Shown here: one piece after another, positions 10,583 to 22,001 of the stretch
Numbering within the stretch: the stretch's first letter is position 1
Layout: the number at the start of each line of letters is the position of its first letter
Assembly (NCBI GenBank): GCA_036320915.1
Contig: JAXBDG010000012.1
Span: 1,414,501-1,478,500, forward strand
Origin: Linnemannia elongata
Lineage: Eukaryota > Mortierellomycota > Mortierellomycetes > Mortierellales > Mortierellaceae
Length of the DNA stretch: 64,000 bases
Direction of reading: 5' to 3'
Notes under the pieces: model-generated
What the model was told of the DNA's origin: nothing
Database searches by the model: none
The model's input: only the letters and a program-made list of their open reading frames with translations
Position numbers and translations under genes: made by a program

Positions 10583-13500
10583 ATGACCTTCTCTGGACTA
10601 CTGAGCAAAGTGCTCAAACAAAATGCCGCCGCCAATTCGGCTGCTGCTGCTGGAGCAACAAAACCCGGTGCAGTCGACAGCGCTACCACGACCACCTCAA
10701 CAGGAACAACGCATACACAAGGAACCGTAATGGTCCCGCCCAAGACCGACTCCGCCCCTGCTCCTGCTTCGGATCCAGTATTATCCATCATGACTTCTTC
10801 ACCCTCACTGCCACCACAGCAACAACAACCAACGCAACTGACATCAATTGATCCCGCGGTTCTCTCTGTCGACCCTCGTTCCCCCTCACCTGCACAACAA
10901 CAACCTACAATCACAAATCTGGATATGAAGCAACCAACACCCCTGTCGCCACCCTCAACTACTCCTTCTTCCCCCTCCGCAGCCGGTAGTACGACTGCAA
11001 CCGCCAAGAAGAAGAAGCAACAGCAGCAGCAGGTCCTGCAGAACCTGTCTGCAGCCCAGAGTGCCTCCTACAGGAAACGTCTCAATGTCAATCAAGGTAC
11101 ATACATATATATCCTTTTCCTCCTCTTTGCTGTTTTGATGTCCTTTTCTGGTATCGAAAATCCCCTGGTGCTAATTGGCTGCAAAATCAATTATCTAACC
11201 CACACGACCTGCCAATATGTCCTTCAACAAACTAGTGTGCGATTGGTGCCGGTACCGCAAGATCCGATGCGATCGCGAGGCTCCCTGCAATTCATGCCAG
11301 CACTCCAAGCGAGAATGTATCCGGACCCCTCCCGAGGTCCTCCTCAGCAAATTGAACAATAAGGACGCCGAGAACTCTTCCACCACCACCACCACCGAAT
11401 CCACACCCACAACCTCTAAAGCAACTAAGAGGAGTAGTCCTGCCGACTCACAAGACGACCAGATATCGTCTCTGAGGACGAAAAAGGCCGCCCTTAGCAG
11501 CAGCATTGCACCCTCCTCCTCCTCTTTCCACATCAACATCGATCATAAGAACAACAGCAACAACCATACCGCATCCACGACGTTCTCCCCTACCATGAGC
11601 GATTCCCTGAGTCTAAGCCCTCCGTCTACTATGGGCTTGTCTCCCTGCGGAGAGCAACCACAACAGCCTATGACGATTTTGTCATCAGGAATTCAGGGGA
11701 CCCCAAGTAGTCTGCAGGACCAGGAACATTTAGAGCGGATGCGGAGAATTGAAATGCTACTCAGTAACGTCATTCCTGGGGCCGCCGAATTTATTGCTCA
11801 CGGTCATCACCACAACCACCAAAGATCCAACAGCTTTTCGGCAGCCCCATCAAGTGAGCAACACGGACAGCAACAGCACATTATATCCCCTGTCTCGCCT
11901 GCACTGACTGCAACAGGATCCCCTCTGGGTCTCACACCCATTCAGGACGATTCTTACATCGAGCGGATGAAACGTATTGAACTCTTACTGGGATCTGTCC
12001 AGGACAGCAACAACTGCAACAACAACAACAACGCACTTGTGACCAAACTTTCTTTGACGATGCCTCCTTCTACCGGCGCGGATACCACAGGTAGCAAGTC
12101 GAGCAGCAATAATGATGCCAAGGTAAGAAACATTACACACCTCTTCTACCCCGCACTTTTTTCTTATCTAAATGTGAATCAAGCGCACTGTGTTGTTGCG
12201 TATATGTGCGAGTGTATGTTTGTTTTCAGAGACACTTCCTTTCTATCTTTCCTCGACCTTTATCGTCTTGTGTGTCTCAGAAACTCTCACCTTTCCTAAC
12301 CCTAAACTCTACAACCACCCAAAACCTTATGTAGAAGGAGTCAACACCAACAACAACAACACGGAAAAACAAGGTGGCCGGGACCAAAAAAGGCGCCCGG
12401 AACAGTGACGGGACCATCATTAAGAGGCCTCATGTGGCCGCTGGATTTGCAGGTCAGAAGCCTCCACCAAAGTTGCCCCAGGCCATTGCAGAGGCTGCGT
12501 TGAAGAAGCTAGCCGGGAAGAAGAAGAAGAAGCGTGCTGCCTCTGCTTCTTCTGCTGCTTCCAGTGCCTCTGCTGCTGCGACTACTGCTACAGTAGCTGT
12601 TACCCCTGTTGCGACAGCCGTCTCTGCTGCGAGTGCAGCTTCTACGGCCCCCGTTGCCGCCGTGATGGTTGAAGACGCACCTGTCAGCCCCGTCTCTATT
12701 ACCACTACTGCGACTCCTCCTGTACAGAGCCCAGGGGTCCTACAACCCAAGGTAGAGGCGCCAGCAGCTGTGATGCTCTCGTCCCCGAAATCCTTTGACA
12801 TCCCTGCAACCATCGAGAACCACCACCACCACCACCAAATCCAGGAGAACACTCTTCTCTCCTTCACCCAACAGCAATTACAGCAACAGAAGCAACGTCA
12901 ACAGCAACAGCACCCTCATCCTGGTCGATTGAACACCCAGCTCCGGACATCGGCTTCGTATCGCCCTCATAACCAGCACCATCAACGGCACACGCCATCA
13001 CCTCCTTCTTACCTTGGAGGAGGAGGAGGACACATGACAAACATCGGATCAATCTCAATCCCAACAATCCCAATCTCGAACACCATGGCATCCTACGAGT
13101 CCCTGGTCGTCCCAGCCTGCAACTCTGCAGATTCCTCACCAGCCTCGTCGCCCAGGACATCGACCACCACCATCGAGTTCCCAACCATTAGCGGTAGCAA
13201 TGGATCATCGGTATCAGTCTGTGGACCTAATGGGTCAACATCGCCCTTGACGCCGATGGACTTTTTGGGATATGGCGCTACTTCGTCACACCACTCGTCG
13301 TTCGGTCCCACGATGATGCACAACGGTAGTGTTGGTGGTGGTGCCGGAGCAGATTTCTCGATGGCGTTGAATATGATCCACCCTGGCACTGCTAGTACCA
13401 CCGACCAGCAGCGTGTCTCCTCTATCCATGATGGCGCCAACAACCAAGTCCTCCTGCCATTTGCCACTCACGGAACAGCAGCAGCAGCAGCACTCTTGTA

Positions 13501-13864
13501 TAGTCCCCACTTCCTCCAACAGCAGACGATGCACATCCCTCAAGACGCCATGCCTCCCACATCCACACCCACATCCTTGGGAGTGCAGGACTTTACGAAT
13601 GGAGCAGCCCTACAGATGACAGAGTCCCTTGAAAGCTGGATGAACAGCCAACTGGTTCCTTCACTCAACGTCTTCTCCAACAACAACAGCAATACTGCCC
13701 TTCTTACCCACACAAATTCTCCTTTCCTTACTGGTACAGCGTTTGGACAGCCTCAGCCCCAGCAGATGCAGCCCCAACAACAATACCAGCAGGGTTTCTA
13801 TATCCCTCAAATGTCAGACGACGAGGAGGATGACGAAGGTGTTGATGAGGTATTGCACGAGTAA
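10583..13864 (+). CDS. Zn(II)2Cys6 zinc-cluster transcription factor
   Basis: This is a fungal binuclear zinc-cluster DNA-binding protein, expected in the nucleus. Three exons (10583-11096, 11236-12122, 12335-13864) give 976 residues, and all three junctions close in frame. The cluster lies at residues 173-199 with exact spacing C-x2-C-x6-C-x5-C-x2-C-x6-C, beginning right after intron 1. Near residues 337 and 413 two copies of a short charged helix occur, E-R-M-R-R-I-E-M-L-L and E-R-M-K-R-I-E-L-L-L, probable coiled-coil or docking helices. The rest is low complexity: Q, H, S, P, T and A runs and a lysine stretch near the start of exon 3. The C-terminus is acidic (D-D-E-E-D-D-E) and could serve as an activation region. 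No fungal-specific regulatory middle domain was recognised. The target genes cannot be read from the sequence. It converges with the BCKDH gene. Confidence 0.88.
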
Positions 13865-14139
13865 ACCGCTCTTACAACAACTACAACAAAAAGGTCACCT
13901 TTTGTTGGTTCATAGAATTGTAAATTATTCCATGTAGAAAAATAAAATATAAACAAACAGACAAGCAAAAAACAAATACATGGTAAAAGGTGATGAACAG
14001 GGAAAAAAAAAAGACAAAAGGGCAATGATAATTTTTAATAATGTGTATGTATGAGTGCATGCTTTGACAACTTGTGTATCTATATATAAAAAAAAACGTC
14101 TTCCTCCTCCTATCTCCCTCTATCATTATATTCCTCCAC

Positions 14140-16371
14140 TTAGTTCTCCTTGGCGTAGTTGGAGGTATCATAATGAGCAGGGTACTTCTTGATCAACTCC
14201 TCCAACTCCTTCTTCTGCTCGATCAAGTTGGGCGTCAACTTATCATAGACATCGTTAAACATCTCCGAAACTGCAGGCTTCTTCCTCTTCTCAGCCGCCG
14301 CAAAGCTCTTCAACACTGCAGTCCGCTGAGTAGCCTTATGGGCGTTCTCACGGGCCTCGTCCCACCATCCCTTGGACTCGAGCCACTTGCGCATACGGAC
14401 CATAGGGTTATCGTGGCGCTTCCAGTCCTCGACCTCCTTCTTGGACCGGTAAGCCGACGAGTCGTCCGAAGTCGAGTGGTGGCCGACACGGTAGGTCATG
14501 GCCTCGATCAACACGGGCTTGTGCTTCTCGACTGCGATCTTGCGGGCCTCTTGGGTTGCCTTGTAGACTGCCCAGACATCGTTACCGTCCACACGGATCG
14601 TGTGCATGCCGTATCCGACTCCGCGGGAGGCAATACCGTCACCCTTGTACTGCTCGTTGGCAGGTGTCGAGATGGCGAATCCGTTGTTGCGGCTATTATC
14701 ATTCACAGAGAAAGCAAAGATTTTTAAAAAGAATGGTTAGTTTTCTGTTCCTTATAGTATATGTCTTATTTGATCATTCATTACAGACACCAATAGGATG
14801 GGTGGGTGGACAGTCCGCTTTCTTTTGCATCCCCTTGATCTTCTTCATCCCACCATTCACAACCATGCATCAACACCAACATGACAAACTTACCAGAAGA
14901 AGATGACGGGGCAAGAGGTAGTGGCAGCAATGTTCAAAGCAGCGTGGAAGTCTCCCTCAGAGGCAGCTCCCTCTCCGAAATAGCACATCACACAGTTCTT
15001 CTTTCCAGACCGCTTGATGGCATAGGCAGCTCCCGAGGCCTGGGGCAACTGGGTGGCAAGAGGAGAGGAGATAGTCTGGAAGTGCAGGGCCTTGGAACCG
15101 TAATGGACAGGCATCTGACGACCCTTACCCAAATCCATGTCGTTCGAGTAGCACTGGTTCATGAACTGATCCAAAGTGAATCCACGGTACAACAACGTTC
15201 CAGCCTCACGGTACTATATTTTTTTCAGTCCAGGTGTAATACAGTGAAGAATCGTCAGCAAAATGAGTCGGATGAAATGAGGGAGCAGAACAAGCAAACA
15301 AAAGATCACCGAGAGCGAGAGCATTTAGTATTACCTGGCCAAAAATCTCATCCTCGGGCTCGAGGGCGGCAGCACTTCCGATGTAGGCTTCCTCTCCGGC
15401 GTTGGTCATGTAGAAAGAGATGCGTCCCTGACGCTGAGCCTCGTACAGGATCAAATCCATGACGTTCAAGGTCAACATGTCCTTGTAGATCTTGGTGGCA
15501 AACTCCTCAGTGACCTATTTGGATGGAATGTGGGCAACGATATGTTAGCAATTGATAAATTGTTGATTAGTAGCGATGACAGTAGGGGCAAGCGATAGAG
15601 CAGTATCCAAGAAGGAGAGACCCAATTTGCTCGAGTGACCACAAAGGGCTGGCTCCCCTTCATTCTCGGCCATAATATTTTTATGAGCTGAGAAAGACGA
15701 GAATTTTTTTTGTTGTTTGTCCGCTTATTCTCTTTCTCCCCCACAAGACAAGGAATACAGAGCCGAAATAAAAAAAAAAATGGTCGCAAATTTCCCACGA
15801 TTGTCCCACCGCCAAAACTTTAATCACTCTCTCTTGTTTCTTCACTTCTTTTCTCCAGAAGGTGAGAAAAAAACCAGCACTTGCTCGTTGCAATTGAACA
15901 AAGAGAAAGAAAAAATATCCTCCCCTCATCGACAAAAAAAAACCAAAAGAGACATACCTCGGGTTCCAAGGACTTGTCGAGGACCTTGCCGTCGGTATCC
16001 ATGACACGGAAAGTATCGATGGGCTCCATCTTCTCACGGATCTCGAGGACCTGCGAGAAATGACTGTCGAGCGCACCGGGGAAGTGGACCTTGACTCTCT
16101 CCTTCTTCTTCTGCGCATCCATCGACAATGCCGAGGTCGAGAAGGCCTATTTTTTAGACAAAACAATGAACAATTAGAGACGGAGGTGTTAGTGGAGATC
16201 GAGGCATGCATTATTTCGTTGTGGTACATTTCCATGCATCTCCATTGAGAAGTAATAGACTGTAAGTGTTTTATGTACCTTGGCAGAGTGAGCGAGAGGG
16301 GCAGGGGTGGCCTTGATGGCCTTGGTAGGGATGGATCTGGCCAAAGCTCTGGCAGAGACTCTTGCGTACAT
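14140..16371 (-). CDS. BCKDHA: 2-oxoisovalerate dehydrogenase E1 subunit alpha, mitochondrial
   Basis: This is the thiamine-diphosphate-dependent subunit of the branched-chain 2-oxoacid dehydrogenase complex, which decarboxylates the oxoacids of Leu, Ile and Val in the mitochondrial matrix. Five exons (16371-16279, 16146-15958, 15514-15335, 15213-14894, 14692-14140) give 444 residues. The first exon encodes an Arg/Ala/Ser-rich presequence. The cofactor site is seen as G-E-G-A-A-S-E-G-D, followed about 25 residues on by C-R-N-N, split by the last intron. The phosphorylation loop is well conserved: [13 protein letters not shown] holds the serines used by BCKDH kinase in animals, so kinase control is plausible. 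G-W-W-D-E-A near the C-terminus is also a family signature. The beta subunit is not in this window. Confidence 0.95.
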
Positions 16372-17007
16372 GATGTGTAGTAGGTGTGGGGGTATGGGTT
16401 ACAAGGGGGGAAGACCGCAGAGAGAGAAGAGACAAGGCTAGTGAGCTGTTAGAGAGATTGGGTAGAGTGGAGAGGGGGAGGGGGAGGGGAGATGAAGGAG
16501 AGGTTGAGATGAGAGTGAAGAAGGATGAGTGAGTTGGAAGGGATGAAGAAGGAAAGAAAGGGGAGATGGCGATTCGAAGTGTGGAGTTGGCTGATCAGTG
16601 AGAAAGGGGAGGGGAGGGGGGAAAAAAAGAACAAAAAACCCCCACGGTCTGGCCACAGAGGCCACAGAGGGTGACGTGCCGTGGGAAAAATTGTGAGGAA
16701 CGCAAGACATGCGATCAAAAGACAACCGAGCAATAATTTAGATTAAAAAGTAGTCGCTTTCAAAGCCGTAGCAATGGATCAGTCCTTACAAAGAGTCAAT
16801 GCTCCAGATGGATAGATAACGACCAAAGGACATTGCAACGAGACATAACTGAAATGCAAGAATGAGTAGTTGTATTGTACACTTTGGGAAGAATGAGGTG
16901 CAGAGGTTGAAATGGATAACCATGGTAAAAGGGTCGAGTCTATCGCGCTGATCTAGGTAATGTGAATGGCCGGGGAGTTCTGAGAGACAGTTTCTATTCC
17001 TGACTCT
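16372..17007. promoter_or_regulatory. BCKDH leader and promoter region
   Basis: On the BCKDH coding strand, 16440-16720 is a C/T-rich tract like the leaders of other genes here. The left part (16740-17007) should include the 3' region of the LYAR gene. Nothing else was recognised. Confidence 0.4.
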
Positions 17008-17796
17008 TTACTTCTTCTCCTTCTTCTCCTTCTTGTCCTTTTTGTCCTTCTTCTCCTTCTTATCCTTCTTCTCGGTCTTATCCTTCTTCTCCTTCTTCTC
17101 AGACTTGTCCTTCTTCTCCTTCTTCTCCTTCTTCTCCTTCTTCTCGGCCTTGTCCTTCTTATCCTTCTTCTCCTTCTTCTCGGACTTGTCCTTCTTCTCC
17201 TTTTTGGCAGCCTTCTCCTCCTGGACGGGCTCCTCAGCCTTGCGCTTCTTGGACTTCATCTCGTCAACAATCGAAGTAGGAACAGCAGCAATCTCCTCTG
17301 CCTTCTTCTCGGGTGCTGGTGCTGGTGCCTTTGCCTCCTTCTGTGCGCCCTTGTTGTTCTGGTTGTTGTTGTTCTTTTGTCCGTTGTTCTGATGACCACC
17401 CTAATGTTCAAGGCAAAAAAGTGTATAGAAGGTTATTACTTATTCAACAGTAAATAAAAATGTGCTGACCGCACTCAATTGAAAATAGTAGTTCTGAAAA
17501 ACAAAAAAGGGGGGGGAGGAGTGATGTGCCATCAGTCAAGAGCAAAATCGTTGCAAAAGAAAATAAGACACCGGTGTTTTTGTTTGAGGATGTACCTTCT
17601 TGGGTCCACGGTATAATGCCTTTTGGTATTTCTCAGCTTCGCTGATGCAAGAGGTATGCGACCGGTACTCGACGCCCTGGAAGGAGACGGAGCAGTCGAT
17701 GCAGGAGAATTGGGCGTAGGGGCAACGGTTGAAGTGCTGGTCAAGCTTAGGCTTCTTGACTGTTTCCTGGCAAGTGTCGCAGACAAAAGAGACCAT
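17008..17796 (-). CDS. LYAR-type C2HC zinc-finger nucleolar protein
   Basis: Two exons (17796-17596 and 17400-17008) give 197 residues. The first 55 residues carry two LYAR-type C2HC fingers: C-D-T-C with a later H-F-N-R-C, and C-I-D-C with a later H-T-S-C. Proteins of this family are nucleolar and act in ribosome biogenesis or growth control; yeast Yjr... names are not assigned here. Exon 2 begins with an N/Q-rich linker, then an Ala/Pro stretch, then a long K-E-K-K-D-K style tail with S-E-K-K and A-E-K-K variants up to the stop. Such lysine/glutamate arrays are typical nucleolar retention tails. The 195-bp intron contains a possible 24-base in-frame microexon near 17470-17493, but its donor (GTCAGC) is weak, so I left it out. 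The tail is encoded by a simple repeat, so its length may vary between strains. Confidence 0.85.
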
Positions 17797-18450
17797 CTTG
17801 AATATATGTAATGTGCTGTGAGATTGTTTGTTGAAGTAAGATGTTGTGTTGGCCTTGAGAGAGTGTGTTCCTGTTGGTTGACTTGGCTTGGCGGTGTCGT
17901 AGGAGATGGAGGGCGAAAAGCTTTTGAGGGAGGAGGAGGGAAGTAAGTGATGGAAAGGTATGCTATCGTCAAAGAAGGCAACCAAAAAAAAAAAAGAAAA
18001 AAAAAAAGGCACACAAGGTGGCTTGGGTATGTTATGAGTTTGAAAGTGACTTTCTCAATTTGGAATAATTCAGGCACAAAGTAGCAAATAACCAGTTTTT
18101 TATCACTGTTTACAATTTCTCCATACATAAAGAACAAGCAGCAAAGGGAGTCTTGCAGATATCGGCATTGAATGACTCTGCTGCTGTAGACTATGTAGGG
18201 TTGAAAGGTGGAGGACGAGGAAGAACATTGAGAAGATATGGAAACCCTGGTACCTGCAGAGGCTTGTATTTTTTTTGGTGGCGCATCACAATGATCCCTG
18301 ATTGGCTGCTGATTATGCAACCAGCTAGACTGATATGATGCACAGTGCTGTACAAGTTCAACAAATACTTCAAAGCAAAGTAGGAGAAGACAAAGGCATA
18401 CTTGACATAAACAGCTCTTTTATATGTTTGTATAAAAAAAAAATGAGGCT
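17797..18450. other. Intergenic region between LYAR and ArsH genes
   Basis: The first 200 bases are the C/T-rich (minus-strand) leader of the LYAR gene and include A runs near 17983-18008. The remainder up to 18450 shows no gene, and its right end should hold the 3' untranslated part of the ArsH gene. Confidence 0.4.
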
Positions 18451-19182
18451 CTACTTCAACTTCTCAGCTTGAGAAAGCAATCGTCCATTCTTCTCCTTCT
18501 CCTCTCGCTCGCTAAAACGATCGGTCAAAAACTCCATCTCCGGCCTCAGGACGATCGTCATCTTGAACAACTCCTCCGCCACATCCACAACCCTCTGTCG
18601 AAGGTCACTGGGCTTCATTCGATCGTTATCGTCAAACTCGGTCCAGGCCTTTGGGACGGATGATTGATTTGGGATCGTAAACATGCGCATCCACCGGCCC
18701 AGGATCCTCAATGTATTGACTGCATTGAAACTTTGTGACCCTCCACAGACTTGCGCGATGGCCAGAGTTCGACCTTGTGTTGGGCGGACAGAGCCCAAAG
18801 CGAGTGGGATCCAATCGATTTGGTTCTTAAACACTGCAGTGATTTGGCCGTGTTGTTCGGGCGAGACCCAGACATGGGCATGGGACCACTGGCTGAGCTC
18901 TCGTAGTTCTTGGACCTTGGGATGGTTCTCGGACACCCCGTCCTTCATGGGGAGACCCTCTGGATTGAAAACTCGGACATCTGCACCCAGGTGATCGAGG
19001 ATCCGTGCAAACTCAAACGCAAGCAGTCGGGAAAAGGATCGTTCGCGGAGGGAGCCATAAAGAACCAGGACTTGGATGGGTTGGTGCTTCTTGCCGTATT
19101 CCTGGAGCGCGGAAAAGTTGAGCTTTGTGACCCAGTCGTTAGTAGCGTCCTTGAGTACTCGGTATGGCTTGAGACGGATCAT
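18451..19182 (-). CDS. arsH: ArsH-family NADPH-dependent FMN reductase
   Basis: Single exon, 243 residues, from the ATG at 19182. This is a flavodoxin-fold FMN protein related to arsenical-resistance ArsH, which oxidises organoarsenicals or reduces quinones and metals with NADPH. The FMN phosphate loop is clear: [11 protein letters not shown]. Further family blocks are [38 protein letters not shown] and [10 protein letters not shown]. Length matches bacterial and fungal ArsH. It is one of the few intact, intronless genes in the window. No other arsenic gene (arsenate reductase, efflux pump, methyltransferase) lies nearby, so a role in arsenic resistance is inferred from family only. It is divergent from the ACP gene. 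Confidence 0.93.
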   Translation of the reverse strand: MIRLKPYRVLKDATNDWVTKLNFSALQEYGKKHQPIQVLVLYGSLRERSFSRLLAFEFARILDHLGADVRVFNPEGLPMKDGVSENHPKVQELRELSQWSHAHVWVSPEQHGQITAVFKNQIDWIPLALGSVRPTQGRTLAIAQVCGGSQSFNAVNTLRILGRWMRMFTIPNQSSVPKAWTEFDDNDRMKPSDLRQRVVDVAEELFKMTIVLRPEMEFLTDRFSEREEKEKNGRLLSQAEKLK

Positions 19183-19830
19183 TGCTCAGAAAAAGGGGTG
19201 ATTCGATGATGAAGAAGAACAGGAAGAAGCAAACGGGGATGTGGAACAAGGACGAGGTAGCGTCGAGTGAAGAGATATGAGTGAAGAGAAATAGGGGAAG
19301 AAGGTGGAGAAGGAAGGAAGGAGAGGAAGGAAGCGAGTGAATGTGAGTGAGAAAGAGAGAGAGAGAGAGAGAGAAGGAGAAAGTGAAAAGTGCGAACAAC
19401 GCTATATATTGTTATTTTTCTTCTTCTTCTCATTCCCAATCCCAATCGCTATCGTTTTCGTCTTGGTTGAACATATACATACAGGCTCTAGATCGCTTCT
19501 TGTCACTATCTCTCCATCTTATTTTCTTTGGCCTGGCCCTTGACGAAAGGTTCAGCAAGAAACGAGTTGCTTTATTAACTTTTATTTTTTTTTGTAGGAA
19601 CAAACAGAGTGAGTACCGCACAAGTCGCTTGTTCGTAGGGAATAAGGGGAAACTGCACGTGATCTGAACTAGAGAATTGATGAACATTCTGCCGCTTAAG
19701 GAGCACACTGCTCTGGTCATACCCTGCCTCGGAGTGAACCCGCCTTCTTTTCTTCCCACTTTTTCTCTCACAAAATAAAAGAACACCCCTGAACGTTTTC
19801 AACACAAACAACCACCAGTACATCACAACA
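19183..19830. promoter_or_regulatory. Divergent ArsH/ACP intergenic region
   Basis: This 648-bp head-to-head spacer contains a C/T-rich leader on the ArsH side with a GA-dinucleotide run near 19352-19374. Plain DNA follows on the ACP side. A shared promoter is possible but no motif could be assigned. Confidence 0.4.
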
Positions 19831-20722
19831 ATGTTCAAAGCACTCGTCCGCCCCGCATCAACCATCTACCGCCAGGCCGCCATCAAGGCAACACCAGCAA
19901 CAGTCGCAAGGATGCCCATGGGCCTTACATTCGCCCGTACATACGCCTCTGCAGGTCTTGCTCGTTCGGACGTTGAGAAGCGCGTTTTGGATATTTTGGC
20001 CGGGTTTAACAAGGTCGACAGCAACAAGGTAACAACACAACACCACCACTGCTACCAAGTGACACTCTGGATGACATCGAGGAGGCCTGTCGAGAGCTGG
20101 ACGGTTTGAACTACCAGGGCAATTGATTCTCAAGGATGACGCCCCTTTTGCAGGATCGGAAGACGTAATCACTGAGACAGACCATGGATACAAGCAAGGA
20201 TAGTCCATGTTCCTGGATTACCTCCTCTTCCCACTGTTCAATGGAAGGCAGCCATCTTGTTCATGGTTTCTGCACAGGAGCTATGCAGCAGGGATAGCAC
20301 AGAGGACACCAACTGACGGGTACCCCGGGAATGAATTGCTTACTCACAAGAACCTTGGATCATCACCCACATATTTTTTTGACTCTTCGGAATTATCAGG
20401 AAACTGTAAATGACTACCCTATCCCCCGCAGCACAACACTCCTAACGCACTCATACATGCACCCACAACTTCACACCCTTGTCCTTCTCATCACATACTA
20501 ACATACCTCTATTAATCTTCGTGATTGCCTGCCCTTGCTTCATAGATCTCGCTCAACGCAAACTTCAACAACGATCTCGGACTGGACTCACTGGATACCG
20601 TCGAAGTCGTGATGGCCATCGAGGAAGAGTTCTCGATCGAGATCCCCGATAAGGACGCTGATGAGATCAAGTCTGCTGCTCAGGCTGTTGAGTATATTAC
20701 CAAGCGCGATGACGCCCATTGA
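19831..20722 (+). CDS. Acyl carrier protein, mitochondrial
   Basis: Two exons (19831-20028 and 20546-20722) give 124 residues. The N-terminal 40 residues are Arg/Ala/Thr-rich with no acidic residue, a mitochondrial presequence. The ACP domain follows. The phosphopantetheine serine is S81 within [10 protein letters not shown], and helix III begins V-V-M-A-I-E-E-E-F. Mitochondrial ACP carries acyl chains for type II fatty-acid synthesis and lipoate production, and also serves in complex I and LYR-protein assembly. The 517-bp intron is long for this region. The homologous protein normally has a short V-T or I-T-like strand where exon 2 begins (I-S-L-N-A-N-F), so the junction fits. The ketosynthase partner of the same pathway is at 62.7 kb. 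Confidence 0.94.
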
Positions 20723-20828
20723 GCCATAGTATTCACCTTTTCCCCTCATGTTCACCCCCATCATGTTCAATCCATTAATACACATTAATTACACGTATCA
20801 CAATTTGACCCTACCTTCTATGTATGTA

Positions 20829-20878
20829 CAGCACCATTCCATAAATAATGTGACAGTAAAAAGTTTGAGCATTTTTTT
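20829..20878 (+). repeat. Left terminal inverted repeat
   Basis: This matches the reverse complement of 21938-21989 over about 46 bp with few differences and starts directly after a TA. Confidence 0.88.
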
Positions 20879-20967
20879 TTCTCCTTTTCACTTCTTTCCC
20901 CTTCTTTCCCCTCCCATAACACACAACCACTTCGTACCCCCCACCTCCTTTTCCTCCCTGTTGTTCA

Positions 20968-22001
20968 ATGGCCCTATCCGTCGAGGAGCGCAACCAGATC
21001 GTTGGCATGAGCATGGCTGGCTCTTCGATCCCTACTATTGCCAAACTATATAATGTACACAGGGCGACTGTCCACAGGATCGTCAAGCTGTACAAGGAGA
21101 AAGGAACTGTCGAGAAGAAAAGTAACCCAGGTCGACCCCGCATCCTCTCCGATCGAGATGTCCGAGCCGTCGTTGGCGTTGTCCACAAGAACTGCCATGT
21201 CGCCCTTGCCGATATTGCCCACGCCATCCCCACCAAGGTTTCCAAGTCTACTATTAGAAGAACTCTCCATAGACAGGGTATCGTTTCTCGTACCGCTGTG
21301 ATCGAACCACACTTGACACCGAGACATAAAAAGGCGAGGCTGGATTTCGCCAAAAAGTACAAAACTTTGGACCGTCGATGATTGGATGAAGGTTGTTTGG
21401 ACAGATGAATCATCGTTCGAGGTGGTGAAGAACTTTTGCATAGTTCGAGTCTGCAGGACCACAGGGGAGTAAGTATCAGAACTCTTATCTTGCTCCCTCG
21501 TTCAAGAGCGGGAGGACATCTGTGATGGTGTGGGGAGCGTTTGTTGGAAGTAGTATATCCAATCTGGTTGTCATCCCTTCTGGCGAGAACAAAGCGGTGG
21601 ATTTTATCGAGGTTGTCTACAAGGGCGAGCTGCTTGGCTTCTTGTGGGAAACCCCCAACGCCTTCCTGATGGAGGATGGGGCATTGATCCACTGTGCTCG
21701 AGTATCCAAGGCATGGAGGGAGGAGCATTCGATCAAGTCCTTCATGTGGCCCGCACAATACCCCGATCTCAACCCCATCGAGAACGTCTGGTCCCTCTTG
21801 AAAAACGCCGTACACTATAGACGCATCCGCCCCAGAACCGTCAAGGGTATGATGGTCGCTCTTAACGAAGAGCGGCGAAAATATATCAAAAGAACAAAGG
21901 TTGTTCTACCCGGTGGTAATACCCTTTTTCCTTTCCTAAAAAATTCTCAAAACTTTTACTGTCGCATTATTTATGGAACGGCGGCGCTGTACCTTGCATA
22001 A
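20968..22001 (+). pseudogene. DD34E Tc1-like transposase, frameshifted
   Basis: The N-terminal frame (20968-21381) encodes a helix-turn-helix DNA-binding region with V-E-E-R-N-Q-I-V and G-R-P-R, as in Tc1 transposases. The catalytic domain follows in other frames. The first Asp is in V-W-T-D-E-S near 21402, the second in M-E-D-G-A near 21670, and the Glu in L-N-P-I-E-N-V-W near 21778. Thirty-four residues separate the second Asp from the Glu, so the element is of DD34E type. Single-base indels at about 21364 and 21470 break the frame twice. The last frame runs through the right TIR to a stop just outside the element, so the native stop may also be lost. It is not expected to be active. Confidence 0.88.
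21938..21989 (-). repeat. Right terminal inverted repeat
   Basis: Inverted partner of the left repeat. It ends with GCTG and is followed by the TA duplication at 21990-21991. Confidence 0.88.

Larger units (their letters stand above)
20829..21989 (+). mobile_element. Tc1/mariner-family DNA transposon with TIRs
   Basis: A 1,161-bp element flanked on both sides by the dinucleotide TA, the expected target duplication. The terminal inverted repeats are about 46-50 bp. Both start CAGC and share TTCCATAAATAATG, then GACAGTAAAA, then a GTTTGAG or GTTTTGAG block and a T run. The left copy is 2-4 bp shorter near its tip. The transposase inside is oriented plus and is damaged. The element inserted between the ACP 3' end and a minus-strand gene fragment. 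Confidence 0.9.

Noticed and set aside
12293..12310. CCTAACCCTAAACTC, telomere-like
   Set aside because: A single short occurrence inside an intron, with no tandem array.
17008..17259. Plus-strand Phe/Ser-rich frame opposite the LYAR tail
   Set aside because: It is the antisense of the lysine/glutamate repeat tail.
20811..21815. A 334-codon minus-strand frame across the Tc1 element
   Set aside because: It mirrors the transposase coding region and crosses a TIR; no motif supports it.
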